Shown piece after piece: positions 40,916 to 49,921 of a stretch of DNA of 50,121 nt (position 1 is its first letter; the number at the start of each line of letters is the position of its first letter). The position numbers were made by a program, and so were the translations under genes. The notes beneath the pieces were generated by a model. The model saw nothing but the letters and a program-made list of their open reading frames with translations, did not search any database and was not told the DNA's origin. Location of the stretch: assembly GCA_016219065.1 (NCBI GenBank), contig JACRCK010000073.1, forward strand, positions 1-50,121. Direction: 5' to 3'. The stretch comes from Deltaproteobacteria bacterium (GTDB lineage: Bacteria > Desulfobacterota > RBG-13-43-22).

Positions 40916-41879
40916 CGTCTTCTTCCGGCGCCTCTGGAAACAGGGGACAGGCGGCCAGTGAATACAGGTAGGCCAGGCCGGTCGGGTCGGGAATGGTTTT
41001 CATCAAGGCCTCCACGTCCTCGCCCGCAGCGGGTTCCAGCAGCGAGGCCAAGAAGGCAATAATCCGGGCCCCCTGATCTCCCGCCTTTTCCACGGGTCCG
41101 AAACAGCCCCGGCAGGGCATATTGGCCTGAAGGCAGCGGCTGCCGCAATCCCCCCGGGTAGCCGGGCCCAGGCAAGGGATCTCCGCAGCCAGGAAACAGA
41201 TGGCCGGATCCCAGATTTTCTGATGGACCCGGGCCGGACGGCGCCACTTAAAGCGCTCCGGCCGGCTGTCTTTTCGCGGGCAATAGGCACATAAAGCTTT
41301 CTCCGCGGCCAGCACCGCCCCCTGGAGGGGAAGCGTTCCGTCCAGCAGGGCCGAGAAAGCCCGGAGGCTCAAGGCCGGAGGCGGAGGGCAGCCCGGAATG
41401 ACGGCATCCACCGGGATAATCCGATTTAACGGCTGCACCCGATTTTTTAAAGGGGGCAGCGGAGGGCTCTCTCCACCGGTTGTCCGGTCCCCCGGTCGAA
41501 TCCCGGCGGGATTGTTCACCAGGAGGCCGGTTTGGAAGACGGCGGCGAGCAATTCCTCCTTCCGGAAGAGGTTGGCCAGGCCGGCGATCCCCCCCAGATG
41601 GGCACAGGTTCCCTGGGCGATGACCCGGCGGGCCTTTCTCCGGACCAGGCGGACCCGATCCTCCTGTTCTGCGGTGCGGACGGTCCCGTTGATCCAGACA
41701 GCTTCCAGCTCGCCTTCGGCCAGATTTTCGAGACGCTCCTTTTTATAATCCAGGGCCAGCGGCCAGTAAACGATGTCCGCCCGGGCGGCGAGTTCCGTCA
41801 GTTCCGCTCCCAGGTCGAGGAGCGCGGCCTCACAGCCGCCACAGCCGGAGAGCCCGATGAAAGCGATCTTGGGTTTCAT
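40908..41879 (-). CDS. mvhG: [NiFe] hydrogenase small subunit, MvhG type
   Basis: Electron-transfer subunit carrying Fe-S clusters that take electrons from the NiFe site. 323 residues from the ATG at 41879: GLSGCGGCEAALLDLG (proximal-cluster CxxC), AQGTCAHLGG and IPGCPPPP complete that site, and a C-terminal Cys-rich section (CAYCPRK, GDCGSRCL, CRGCFGPVEKAG) binds two more clusters. The frame is open to 42251, but the upstream part is a shadow of mvhD. The start overlaps the mvhD stop by 4 bases. No Tat signal, so cytoplasmic. Confidence 0.93.
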   Translation of the reverse strand: MKPKIAFIGLSGCGGCEAALLDLGAELTELAARADIVYWPLALDYKKERLENLAEGELEAVWINGTVRTAEQEDRVRLVRRKARRVIAQGTCAHLGGIAGLANLFRKEELLAAVFQTGLLVNNPAGIRPGDRTTGGESPPLPPLKNRVQPLNRIIPVDAVIPGCPPPPALSLRAFSALLDGTLPLQGAVLAAEKALCAYCPRKDSRPERFKWRRPARVHQKIWDPAICFLAAEIPCLGPATRGDCGSRCLQANMPCRGCFGPVEKAGDQGARIIAFLASLLEPAAGEDVEALMKTIPDPTGLAYLYSLAACPLFPEAPEEDDG

Positions 41880-42289
41880 CGACCGGCCCCCCGGGGCCCC
41901 AGGACCTGGATTTCCTCCGCCCAGTCGGTGACCCGTCGGGCAAAGGTTTCCCCTTCCCGGGCTGAAATCCAGAGCACCCGTAAACGGGCCTCCGCCAACC
42001 CCAACTGCACCAGCACCCGCCGCAACAGGGTGATCGACTTCAGCATGCCCTGGTTGCCTTCCCGGTAATGGCAATCGCCCGGGTGACAGCCGGCCACCAG
42101 CACCCCGTCCGCTCCTTCCCGAAAGGCCAGCAGGACCCATTGCGGATCCAGGCGGCCGCTGCAGGGCAGCCGGACGATTTTGAAGGAAGCCGGATAGGCT
42201 TTCCCCGCCCGGCCGGCCTCGTCCGCCCCGGCATAGGCGCAATGGTCGCATAAGAACCCGATCAAACGAAGATCAGCCGTTTTCGGCAT
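41876..42289 (-). CDS. mvhD: hydrogenase iron-sulfur subunit, MvhD/FlpD type
   Basis: 137 residues. Binds a [2Fe-2S] cluster and passes electrons from the hydrogenase to HdrA. Family features: GFLCDHCAYAGADEAG, RLPCSGRLDP, GCHPGDCHYREGN and LKSITLLRRVL. It overlaps hdrA by 17 bases upstream and mvhG by 4 bases downstream, so the four genes are tightly coupled in order hdrA, mvhD, mvhG, mvhA. Confidence 0.94.
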   Translation of the reverse strand: MPKTADLRLIGFLCDHCAYAGADEAGRAGKAYPASFKIVRLPCSGRLDPQWVLLAFREGADGVLVAGCHPGDCHYREGNQGMLKSITLLRRVLVQLGLAEARLRVLWISAREGETFARRVTDWAEEIQVLGPRGAGR

Positions 42290-44240
42290 GGAGCAAGCCC
42301 CTGATTTCGGCCGTCAGCTGTCGATCCCCATAATGGCGGGCCTGAAGGGCGCCGCTGGGGCAGGCGGCCGCGCATAGTCCGCAGCCCCGGCACAATACCT
42401 CGTTGACGCGGATCGACTCCGGTTCCGGCGCCCACTCCAGCGCCAGAAAGGGGCAGGTTTCCAGGCAGATCCGGCAGCCCGAACAATATTCCTCCAGCAC
42501 CTGGACGGTCATCGGTTCCAGGGCGATCCGTTGCCCGGGGACCAGACGACGGAGGATCTGCCCCGCGGCGGCCTGGCCATCCAGAATGGCCCCGGGAATA
42601 TCCCGCGGCCCTCTGGCGCAGCCGACCGCATAGATGCCCTCAACCCGAGTATTCACCGGCTCCAGTTGTTCCGCCCGGGTTTTCCAAAATCCGGCTTCAT
42701 CCAAAGGGAGACGCAGTTTTTTAGCCAGCCCGGGCGCGTCCGCCGAACCGGCGCCTTCTTCCGCGACAATCAACAGATCGAAGGCCTCGTTCCGCCGGTT
42801 TCCCGATCGTTCCCGGTATTCCATCCGGTACCGCCCTCCGGAGCGGCTGATCCGCAGGGCTTGCCCCGGATCGAGGCGTTTGAAATAAATCCCCGCCTCC
42901 CGGGACAATTCCTGAAAAAAGCGGACGGCTTCCGGGCTCGGCAGGTTCAGTTCCCGGTAATAAAAGCGGATGGCCGCCTCCGGCCGCTGTTCTTTAATCT
43001 GGCGGGCCAGTTTCAAGTAGGGACCCAGGAGAGGGTTCAACTGATAGGATTCGGGGTGGCCTTCCTCCCAGTCTTGACAGGCGATAATCCCCACTGCCCC
43101 CGGTTCCACACCTTCCGGCCAGGGGAGACGACCGCCGGTGGGTCCGCTGCTGTTGAACAGGATCTCCGCTTCCAGACCTGAAATAAACCCGGATCGGCCG
43201 GTACGGATTCCAGCCCCGGACGTTTTCCCGGGCACGGTTTCAAAACCGGTGGCCAGGACAATGGCCCCGACCTCGATTTCCCGGATTTGATCTTCCTGAT
43301 CCAGCGCCACCGCCCCCAGGGGGCAGGCTTCTTGACAGGCCCGGCAACCCTCCCCCTGGTGATAAAGACAGCGGTCCCGGTCCAGGATCGCCACAGCGGG
43401 CAGGGCCCCGGGAAAGGGGAGATAAATCGCCGGGCGATCGGCCAGGCCCAGGAAGTGCTCGTTGGGCGCCCGCACCGGGCAAACCCCCTGGCAGGCCCCG
43501 CACCCCAGGCATTTTTCGGCATCCACTCCCCGGGCCCGTTGCCGGAGACCGACCTGGAAATTTCCGAACGACCCCTTTACCTGCTCTATTTCGCTGGTCA
43601 GGTAGACCTGAATCGATTCTTCATGCAAAACCCGGTCGATCCAGGGACTCAACAAGCAGGCGCCGCACTCCAGGCCGGGAAAGACCTTTTCGTAGAGGAC
43701 CGTTTTACCTCCTAGAAAGGGGGCCCGCTCGACCAGATGAACCCGTCTCCCCGGACCGGAACAATTCAGGGCGGCGGTGATACCGGCCACCCCGGCGCCG
43801 ATTACCAGCACGTCGGGGTTCACTTCTTTTTCTTTTTTGGGAATCGGCTGATGTTCCCGGACCCGCCCGACTGCCGCCCGCAGCAGCTCCCGGGCCTTTT
43901 GGGCGGCCTGCTCCGGGTCGGTAGTTACCCAGACGCATTGTTCCCGCAGGTTGGCCATCTGCAGTTGAAAGGGATTGAGTCCGGCTTTTTCCAGAACACT
44001 CCTGAAGGTCAGTTCATGTTCGCGGGGAGAACAGCCGGCCACCACAATCTTTTCCACTGCGGAGGCCTGAATTTCTTGGGCCAGAAACGACTGCCCCGCA
44101 GCCGAACAAAGCAGGCCGTGGGTCCAGACCCCCGCTACCCCGGGCAGGGCCCGGGCAAAGACCGCCAGGTCGGCCGTCGATAGCTTACCCTCCAGGTTCG
44201 GCCCGCAGCCACAAATAAAAACTCCCAGCTTATCGGCCAT
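42273..44240 (-). CDS. hdrA: HdrA-type FAD/iron-sulfur electron-bifurcating subunit
   Basis: 655 residues, cytoplasmic, the normal HdrA length. N-terminal FICGCGPNLEG, VAGCSPREHE; FAD-binding GAGVAGITAALN (~145); an HdrA Cys stretch GLECGACLLSPW; two inserted clusters CLGCGACQGVCPV and CRACQEACPLGA; and C-terminal CSGCRICLETCPF and CRGCGLCAAACPS. In methanogens and sulfate reducers HdrA's flavin bifurcates electrons between ferredoxin and a disulfide. No hdrB or hdrC lies in the window, so the high-potential acceptor is unknown. First gene of the operon; no clear ribosome site. Confidence 0.93.
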   Translation of the reverse strand: MADKLGVFICGCGPNLEGKLSTADLAVFARALPGVAGVWTHGLLCSAAGQSFLAQEIQASAVEKIVVAGCSPREHELTFRSVLEKAGLNPFQLQMANLREQCVWVTTDPEQAAQKARELLRAAVGRVREHQPIPKKEKEVNPDVLVIGAGVAGITAALNCSGPGRRVHLVERAPFLGGKTVLYEKVFPGLECGACLLSPWIDRVLHEESIQVYLTSEIEQVKGSFGNFQVGLRQRARGVDAEKCLGCGACQGVCPVRAPNEHFLGLADRPAIYLPFPGALPAVAILDRDRCLYHQGEGCRACQEACPLGAVALDQEDQIREIEVGAIVLATGFETVPGKTSGAGIRTGRSGFISGLEAEILFNSSGPTGGRLPWPEGVEPGAVGIIACQDWEEGHPESYQLNPLLGPYLKLARQIKEQRPEAAIRFYYRELNLPSPEAVRFFQELSREAGIYFKRLDPGQALRISRSGGRYRMEYRERSGNRRNEAFDLLIVAEEGAGSADAPGLAKKLRLPLDEAGFWKTRAEQLEPVNTRVEGIYAVGCARGPRDIPGAILDGQAAAGQILRRLVPGQRIALEPMTVQVLEEYCSGCRICLETCPFLALEWAPEPESIRVNEVLCRGCGLCAAACPSGALQARHYGDRQLTAEIRGLLHAENG

Positions 44241-44458
44241 TTACAATTACTTCGGCGTTTTGAAACGCTTTCTTTAAATCCAATCGGTTGAATACTATTT
44301 AATGGATCGATCTTTTGCGAACATTTAATTATGCGGGGTGAATCTGGGAAAGTCAATCCAGTTTACGCAGGCCCTGGCCCATTTTTAAAATTGACCGGAG
44401 TACTAATTTTAATTATGTTAAATTGTTAAAATAATTTTAATAAAGAGCAAACAAACTT
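44241..44458. promoter_or_regulatory. AT-rich divergent promoter region between hdrA and the Mo-enzyme gene
   Basis: Toward the Mo-enzyme: TTGACC at 44391-44396, 17 bases, TATGTT at 44414-44419, a plausible -35/-10 pair. Toward hdrA: a palindrome GCGTTT-TG-AAACGC at 44255-44268, 15 bases before the hdrA start, possibly an operator; it does not match Rex or FNR consensus. Base composition is much more AT-rich than the genes. No ORF. Confidence 0.4.
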
Positions 44459-46540
44459 ATGGTTCCCGCCAAAAATTCGAAGACCATTAAAACTTATTGT
44501 GCCCGGATGGACCATGGCGGCTGCGGCCTGCTGGTCACCACGGAAAACGGAAAAATCACCCGGATCCAGGGCGATCCGGAATCGCCGCTCAGCCACGGCT
44601 ATATCTGCCCCAAAGGACTGGCCGGCGCCGCCCGCCACACCCATCCCGACCGATTGAAGACCCCGCTCCTGCGAGACGGAGCCCGGGGGGCAGGCCGCTG
44701 GCGGGCCGTTTCCTGGGAGGAGGCCCTGGGACTGGTGGCCGACCGATTGCATAAAATCCGTCAGGAATCCGGCCCCCAGTCGGTTGTGTTCGCCCAGGGG
44801 GCTCCCAAAGGGTTGGAACATTTCGTGCTGATCCGCCTGGCCAATGCCTTCGGCTCCCCCAATGTCTGCGGTCCCCAGCACGTCTGCCACATGCCCCGGG
44901 AACTGTCCGGAGTGCTGACCGGCGGCTTTTTCCCCGTGCCCGATTACGATTCCCATACCTGTTTGATCCTCAACTGGGGCAGCAACCTCCTGCGGACCAA
45001 TGAAGAGGGGATCATCTCCTCCCGGCTGAACCGGTCCTTGAAAAGCGGCGCCGATCTGATCGTCATCGACCCCCGCAAAAATCACCTGGCCGACATTGCC
45101 CAGAGCCATCTGCAGATCAGACCCGGAAGCGACGGGGCGCTGGCCCTGGGCCTCCTGCGGGTCATCATCGAGGAAGGGCTCTATGATAAAGCCTTCGTCG
45201 AGCAGTGGACCCTGGGCTTTGCAGAACTCCGGGAAAGGGTGCAGCCCTACACCCCGGAGCTGGTGGCCGAACTGACCTGGCTGACGCCTCAGGAGATCGT
45301 CCACACGGCCTGGTCCTACGCCGTTTCCAAACCGGCCCTGATCCAGTGGGGCAACGCCCTCGAACATACGCCCAATAGTTTCCAGACCTGCCGGGCCCTG
45401 CTCTGCCTGATGGCCATAACCGGAAACCTGGACGTCCCCGGAGGCAATATCATGCCCGAAATGCCCCCGGTGGCCCGCCTGGCCGATTTCGTCAAGGCCG
45501 CCCTGCTTCCCGATAAGGCCCGGAAGATGATCTCGCAGGCGCACCGGCTGCTCCCCAATTTCATGGTGGTCCCGCCGCCCCTGGTGCTCCGGGCCATCCG
45601 ATCCGGCGAGCCCTACCCGGTCCGGGCCCTATACGTGCAGGTGTCCAATCCCCTGCTGACCTACAGCCAGTCCCGGGAAACGGCCGAGGCCCTGAAGTCG
45701 CTGGACTTTCTGGTGGCGGCCGATATCTTCATGACTCCCACAGCCGCCCTGGCCGATGTGGTGCTGCCGGCGGCCACCAGCTTTGAGTTTGACGATCTGG
45801 GCCACTTCGGTCTGGCCCACGGCTGGATCTCGGCCCGCCCCCAGATCGTCGATCCCCCCGGGGAGGCCTGGCCCGACATCCGCATCCTGAACGCGCTGGG
45901 GCGGGCCCTGGGGCACGGCGAGCATTTCTGGGAAGATTATCGCCAGGCCCTGGAGGAAGTGCTGCAGCCTTCCGGGCTGACCTATGGGCAGTTCCAAGAA
46001 AAGGGGCTCTTGACGGGAGGCAAAAATTATTCCAAGTATCTGGAAAACGGCTTTAAAACTCCTTCGGGGAAAATAGAGTTTTTTTCCGCCCGCCTGGAAA
46101 AATGGGGCTTCGATCCGCTGCCCGCTTTCACCGCTCCCCCGGAGATCAGCCTGGATTATCCTCTGGTAGCTACCAGTCGAAAAAATCCTTATTATTTCCA
46201 TTCGGCCTATCGGCAGTTGGAAGCCCTGCGCAAGAAACACCCGGATCCGATCGTGGAGCTGCATCCCCGGACCGCCCAAATCCTTAAGATCGCTGCGGGG
46301 GAGGAAGTGGCCATTGTAACCAAGGCCGGTCGCATCCGTCAAAAGGTCCGGTTGACCGAGAACATCGACCCCCGGGTGGTCTATATCGATTACGGCTGGT
46401 GGTTTCCCGAAATCGGGATCGAACGACTTTTTGATTGGGACCGGTCCAATATCAACATCCTGACCGCCGACGAACCTTTAGGTCGGGAAATGGGCACCCC
46501 TAATCTCCGGGCCTTCCCCTGCCGGGTGGAGAAAATATAA
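44459..46540 (+). CDS. molybdopterin (Mo/W-bisPGD) oxidoreductase with altered Fe-S motif
   Basis: 693 residues, DMSO-reductase superfamily catalytic subunit; no Tat signal, so cytoplasmic. The N-terminal cluster motif reads C14-x3-D18-x3-C22-x27-C50 (YCARMDHGGCGLL ... GYICPKG), where relatives have Cys at position 18. Further: RWRAVSWEEAL, QGAPKGLEHF, LNWGSNLLRTNE, VIDPRKN, and the late dinucleotide domain with LHPRTAQILKI and GREMGTPNLRAF. Likely Mo ligand region VCGPQHVCHMPREL. Substrate unknown (acetylene hydratase, polysulfide and thiosulfate reductases are relatives). Divergent from hdrA. Confidence 0.88.
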   Translation: MVPAKNSKTIKTYCARMDHGGCGLLVTTENGKITRIQGDPESPLSHGYICPKGLAGAARHTHPDRLKTPLLRDGARGAGRWRAVSWEEALGLVADRLHKIRQESGPQSVVFAQGAPKGLEHFVLIRLANAFGSPNVCGPQHVCHMPRELSGVLTGGFFPVPDYDSHTCLILNWGSNLLRTNEEGIISSRLNRSLKSGADLIVIDPRKNHLADIAQSHLQIRPGSDGALALGLLRVIIEEGLYDKAFVEQWTLGFAELRERVQPYTPELVAELTWLTPQEIVHTAWSYAVSKPALIQWGNALEHTPNSFQTCRALLCLMAITGNLDVPGGNIMPEMPPVARLADFVKAALLPDKARKMISQAHRLLPNFMVVPPPLVLRAIRSGEPYPVRALYVQVSNPLLTYSQSRETAEALKSLDFLVAADIFMTPTAALADVVLPAATSFEFDDLGHFGLAHGWISARPQIVDPPGEAWPDIRILNALGRALGHGEHFWEDYRQALEEVLQPSGLTYGQFQEKGLLTGGKNYSKYLENGFKTPSGKIEFFSARLEKWGFDPLPAFTAPPEISLDYPLVATSRKNPYYFHSAYRQLEALRKKHPDPIVELHPRTAQILKIAAGEEVAIVTKAGRIRQKVRLTENIDPRVVYIDYGWWFPEIGIERLFDWDRSNINILTADEPLGREMGTPNLRAFPCRVEKI

Positions 46541-46549
46541 GGAATCCTT

Positions 46550-47614
46550 ATGGCGCAAACGCTCAAAAAACGTTCCGAGAAAGTGGGCTTACCTCCGGGG
46601 ACCCTGATCCATGTAGGGGAGCGTAAAAGCGAACGGACCCGCGTGGACCTGCTGGAATATGACGGGGACCACTACGAGGAACGGGAGATCGAACGGATCG
46701 CCGAATGCCTCGTTTACAAAGACCGGCCTTCCGTCACCTGGATCAATGTTCGGGGTCTCCACCAAGTGGAACGGATCGAACAATTGAACGAATGCTTTGG
46801 GCTCCACCCCCTGGTGATGGAAGATATTCTCAATACCGACCAGCGCCCGAAGATGGAAGACTTTGGAGATTATATCTACATTGTGCTCAAAATGATCTAT
46901 CCGGCCAACCCCGGACCGGGGTTTATTACCGAGCAGGTCAGCCTGATCCTGGGCGCCAATTATCTGATCTCCTTTCAGGAAAGCGACGAAGATGTCTTTG
47001 AACCGATCCGGGAAAGGATCCGCAACGGCAAAGGCCGCCTCCGGAAACTGGGGGCCGATTACCTGGCCCATGCCCTGCTGGACACCATCGTGGATCACTA
47101 TTTTATTATCCTGGAGAAGCTGGGCGAAGAAGAGGAAGACCTGGAGGAAATCCTGATCAAGAATCCGACCACCCGAACCCTGCAGGCCATTCATCAACTG
47201 AAACGGGAATTGATTTTTCTCCGGAAATCGGTCTGGCCCCTGCGGGAGGTCGTCAGCAATCTCGAACGGGCCGAATCCCCGCTGATCCAGGCCACCACCG
47301 GCATCTACCTCCGCGACATCTATGACCACACCATCCAGGTCATCGACAACCTGGAGACCTTTCGGGACATGCTCTCCGGCATGCTCGACATCTACCTGTC
47401 GAGCATCAGCAACCGCATGAACGAGATCATGAAGGTGCTGACCATCATCGCCACCATCTTCATTCCCCTGACTTTTATTGTCGGCCTATACGGCATGAAC
47501 TTCAAATACATGCCGGAGTTGGAATCGCCCTGGGGCTACCCGGCGGTCCTGTTGTTGATGCTGGCCGTTTCGGTCTTTATGCTGCTGTACTTCAAGCGCA
47601 AGAAGTGGCTTTAG
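46550..47614 (+). CDS. corA: CorA magnesium/cobalt transporter
   Basis: Inner-membrane divalent cation channel, homopentamer. 354 residues: cytoplasmic N-terminal domain with ITWINVRGLHQ and HPLVMEDILNTDQRPK, a long stalk helix, then two C-terminal membrane helices with the selectivity signature YGMNF between them, and the basic end KRKKWL. AAGGA precedes the ATG. Only 9 bases after the Mo-enzyme gene, so probably cotranscribed. Confidence 0.96.
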   Translation: MAQTLKKRSEKVGLPPGTLIHVGERKSERTRVDLLEYDGDHYEEREIERIAECLVYKDRPSVTWINVRGLHQVERIEQLNECFGLHPLVMEDILNTDQRPKMEDFGDYIYIVLKMIYPANPGPGFITEQVSLILGANYLISFQESDEDVFEPIRERIRNGKGRLRKLGADYLAHALLDTIVDHYFIILEKLGEEEEDLEEILIKNPTTRTLQAIHQLKRELIFLRKSVWPLREVVSNLERAESPLIQATTGIYLRDIYDHTIQVIDNLETFRDMLSGMLDIYLSSISNRMNEIMKVLTIIATIFIPLTFIVGLYGMNFKYMPELESPWGYPAVLLLMLAVSVFMLLYFKRKKWL

Positions 47615-47644
47615 ATCCCTGTCAAAGAACAGATACGTGCGGAC

Positions 47645-47728
47645 CGGAGTAATGGAGTATTGGAGTGCTGGAGTAATGTTACTGCTGCGAACCAACACTC
47701 CAATGCTCCACTACTCCATCACTCCTGT
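47645..47728. repeat. GGAGTA hairpin repeat
   Basis: GGAGTAATGGAGTATTGGAG units, a loop with TTACTGCTGCGAACC, then AACACTCCAATGCTCCACTA. Third copy of the element that brackets pgk. It lies between corA and the ABC permease gene. Confidence 0.75.
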
Positions 47729-47751
47729 ACTTTAATAGTTGCGGCTTTTAC

Positions 47752-48909
47752 GTGAAATTCTTTAAGATCATCTTCAAAAACGCCCTGCGCCACAAGCTGC
47801 GCACTGGTCTGACCATCCTGGGGATCGCTGTGGCCCTGCTGGCCTTTTGCCTGCTGCGGACGGTGATCGCAGCCTGGTATGCGGGTGTGGAGGCCTCGGC
47901 GGCCAACCGCATGATCACCCGCAACGCCGTTTCCCTGATCTTCCCCCTGCCCCTGTCCTACCTGCCCAAGATCCGGCAGATCCCGGAAGTGAACAACGTT
48001 TCCTACGCCAACTGGTTCGGGGGCATTTATATCGATGAAAAAAATTTCTTCCCCCAGTTCGCCGTCGAGGCCCGGAATTTTTTCAACCTCTATCCCGAGA
48101 TCAATGTTCCGGACGACCAGCTGGCGGTCTTTTTAAGGGAGCGCAACTCCTGCCTGGCAGGCCGCAAACTGGCCGCCAAATACCAATGGAAAATCGGGGA
48201 GGTCATTCCGCTGCGGGGCGTCATTTTTCCCGGCAACTGGGAATTCGTTTTGCGGGGCATCTACCGGGGAGCGCAGAAAAACGTGGATGAAACCCAATTT
48301 TTCTTCCATTGGGATTATCTGAATGAGCAGGTCAAAAAGGTCTCTTCCGTTCGGGCCAACCAGGTGGGCTGGTATGTCATCCAGTTGAAGGACCCCTTCA
48401 AGGCCCCGGAGGTGACTCGGATCGTGGACCAGGGCTTCAAAAACTCCCTGGCCGAGACCCTCACGGAAACGGAAAAGGCCTTTCAACTGGGTTTCGTGGC
48501 CATGACCGAGGCCATCGTGGTCTCCATAAAGGTGATCTCCATCGTAGTGATCTTCATTATTATGATCGTCCTGGCCAATACCATGGCCATGACCGCCCGG
48601 GAGCGGATCGGCGAATACGCCATTTTGAAGACCCTTGGCTTTGGCCCCCGGTACATCCTGTTGCTGATCGCCGGGGAATCGCTGTTGATCGCCCTGGCCG
48701 GCGGGGCCTTGGGCATCATCCTGACCTTTCCAACGGTTCGGGTGGTGGGCCAGCCTTTGGCCACCTTTTTCCCGGTTTTTATCGTCACCCCCAGAACCCT
48801 ATGGCTGGCCCTGGGGGCCTCGGTGTCGGTCGGGATGGCGGCGGCCATCTTTCCGGCCTGGCGGGCCGTCACCATCCGCATCGCCGACGGGTTGCGGGGG
48901 ATCGGGTAG
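47752..48909 (+). CDS. ABC transporter permease, FtsX/MacB type
   Basis: 385 residues: one N-terminal membrane helix (about 18-39, after KIIFKNALRHKLRTGLTILG), a ~220-residue extracytoplasmic domain, then three helices (about 258-285, 307-330, 345-367) around the MTARERIGEYAILKTLGFGP coupling segment, the usual MacB/FtsX layout. Such permeases act in lipoprotein sorting, macrolide export or mechanotransmission. No ATPase gene is adjacent, so the partner is elsewhere. GTG start without a good ribosome site; the first codon is the best family match. Confidence 0.87.
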   Translation: MKFFKIIFKNALRHKLRTGLTILGIAVALLAFCLLRTVIAAWYAGVEASAANRMITRNAVSLIFPLPLSYLPKIRQIPEVNNVSYANWFGGIYIDEKNFFPQFAVEARNFFNLYPEINVPDDQLAVFLRERNSCLAGRKLAAKYQWKIGEVIPLRGVIFPGNWEFVLRGIYRGAQKNVDETQFFFHWDYLNEQVKKVSSVRANQVGWYVIQLKDPFKAPEVTRIVDQGFKNSLAETLTETEKAFQLGFVAMTEAIVVSIKVISIVVIFIIMIVLANTMAMTARERIGEYAILKTLGFGPRYILLLIAGESLLIALAGGALGIILTFPTVRVVGQPLATFFPVFIVTPRTLWLALGASVSVGMAAAIFPAWRAVTIRIADGLRGIG

Positions 48910-48911
48910 GC

Positions 48912-49018
48912 TTAAATTAACAATTAGTAATTGACAATTGATTATTGATTATTGGTCCGTCCCAGGCTTTGATACTCAATAATCAATTGTCAATTCTCAA
49001 TTATCAATGCTTAATTCT
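48912..49018. repeat. AATTGATTATTGA inverted repeat
   Basis: Left arm AACAATTAGTAATTGACAAT plus TGATTATTGATTATTGG. The right arm is TCAATAATCAATTGTCAATT plus CTCAATTATCAATGC, its inverse. Arms of ~35 bases around a 20-base loop containing CCGTCCCAGGC. AT-only type of intergenic hairpin, different from the other families in the window. Confidence 0.8.
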
Positions 49019-49072
49019 TAATCGGCGATGATAAAGAAAACTTATATTATCTTTTAATAAAAAGGAGCTTTC

Positions 49073-49879
49073 ATGACCAACGCCTCCCCTTTTTCTCGGG
49101 TTGATTTTTCTCTGATCGACCGGCGGATATTTTATCCGCGCCGCGATCCCTTCTCCCCGGTTCCGGCCGGAGCGGAAGATCATTCCTTTCCGGTGGAACC
49201 CGGTATTGAAATCGGCGGCCGGTTCTATCCGGCCGATTCGGCCGGCCCCCTGCTGCTGTTCTTTCACGGCAACGGGGAAATCGCCTCCGACTACGACGAG
49301 ATCGGTCCCGCGTACAACCGACTGGGCATCAGCCTGCTGGTAGCGGATTACCGGGGCTACGGCCGGAGCCAGGGAAACCCCTCCGTCAGCACCCTGCTCT
49401 CGGATGCTTTGACGGTCTTTGATCAGGTCGAGGACTGGCGCCAAAATCAAGGGCGCACCGGCCCCCTGCTGATCATGGGGCGATCCCTGGGCAGCGCCCC
49501 GGCCATCGAGATCGCTTGGCGGCGAAAAGAACGGATTGCCGCCCTGATCCTGGACAGCGCCTTCGCTTATACACTACCGCTGTTAAAGGTGTTGGGGATC
49601 CCGGTGGACACCTGGGGGCTGCACGAGGAAGACGGGTTCAGGAACCATGAAAAAATCAGTTCCATCTCCAAACCGACCCTGCTGATCGCCGGCCGGCGTG
49701 ATGACCTGATCCCCTACACCGAATCCGAGACCCTCCTGCAACTTTCCAGCGCCCAGCGGAAGGAACTGGTCCTGGTCCCGGGCGCCGGACATAACGACAT
49801 CTTCGCCCGTTGCGGAGCGGGCTACTTCGAGCTGGTGTCCCGGTTTATCAAACCGTTGCTGAGGAAACAAAAACGATAA
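49073..49879 (+). CDS. alpha/beta-hydrolase fold protein (BEM46/YfhR-like)
   Basis: 268 residues. LLLFFHGNGEIASDYDEIGP is the oxyanion-strand segment typical of the bem46-like group, followed by LLVADYRGYGRSQG, nucleophile elbow GRSLGSAPAIEIA (catalytic Ser), AGRRDDLIPY (catalytic Asp) and GAGHNDI (catalytic His). No signal peptide, so cytoplasmic. Substrate unknown. AAAGGAG precedes the ATG. Confidence 0.88.
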   Translation: MTNASPFSRVDFSLIDRRIFYPRRDPFSPVPAGAEDHSFPVEPGIEIGGRFYPADSAGPLLLFFHGNGEIASDYDEIGPAYNRLGISLLVADYRGYGRSQGNPSVSTLLSDALTVFDQVEDWRQNQGRTGPLLIMGRSLGSAPAIEIAWRRKERIAALILDSAFAYTLPLLKVLGIPVDTWGLHEEDGFRNHEKISSISKPTLLIAGRRDDLIPYTESETLLQLSSAQRKELVLVPGAGHNDIFARCGAGYFELVSRFIKPLLRKQKR

Positions 49880-49921
49880 ATTCCGAAAACCCCTTTACGT
49901 ATAAGAAAGGAGCCTGCCAAC

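Noticed and set aside
40908..42251. Longer start for the hydrogenase small subunit
   Set aside because: The extra N-terminal part is a proline/glycine/arginine-rich out-of-frame reading of mvhD; homology begins at the ATG at 41879.
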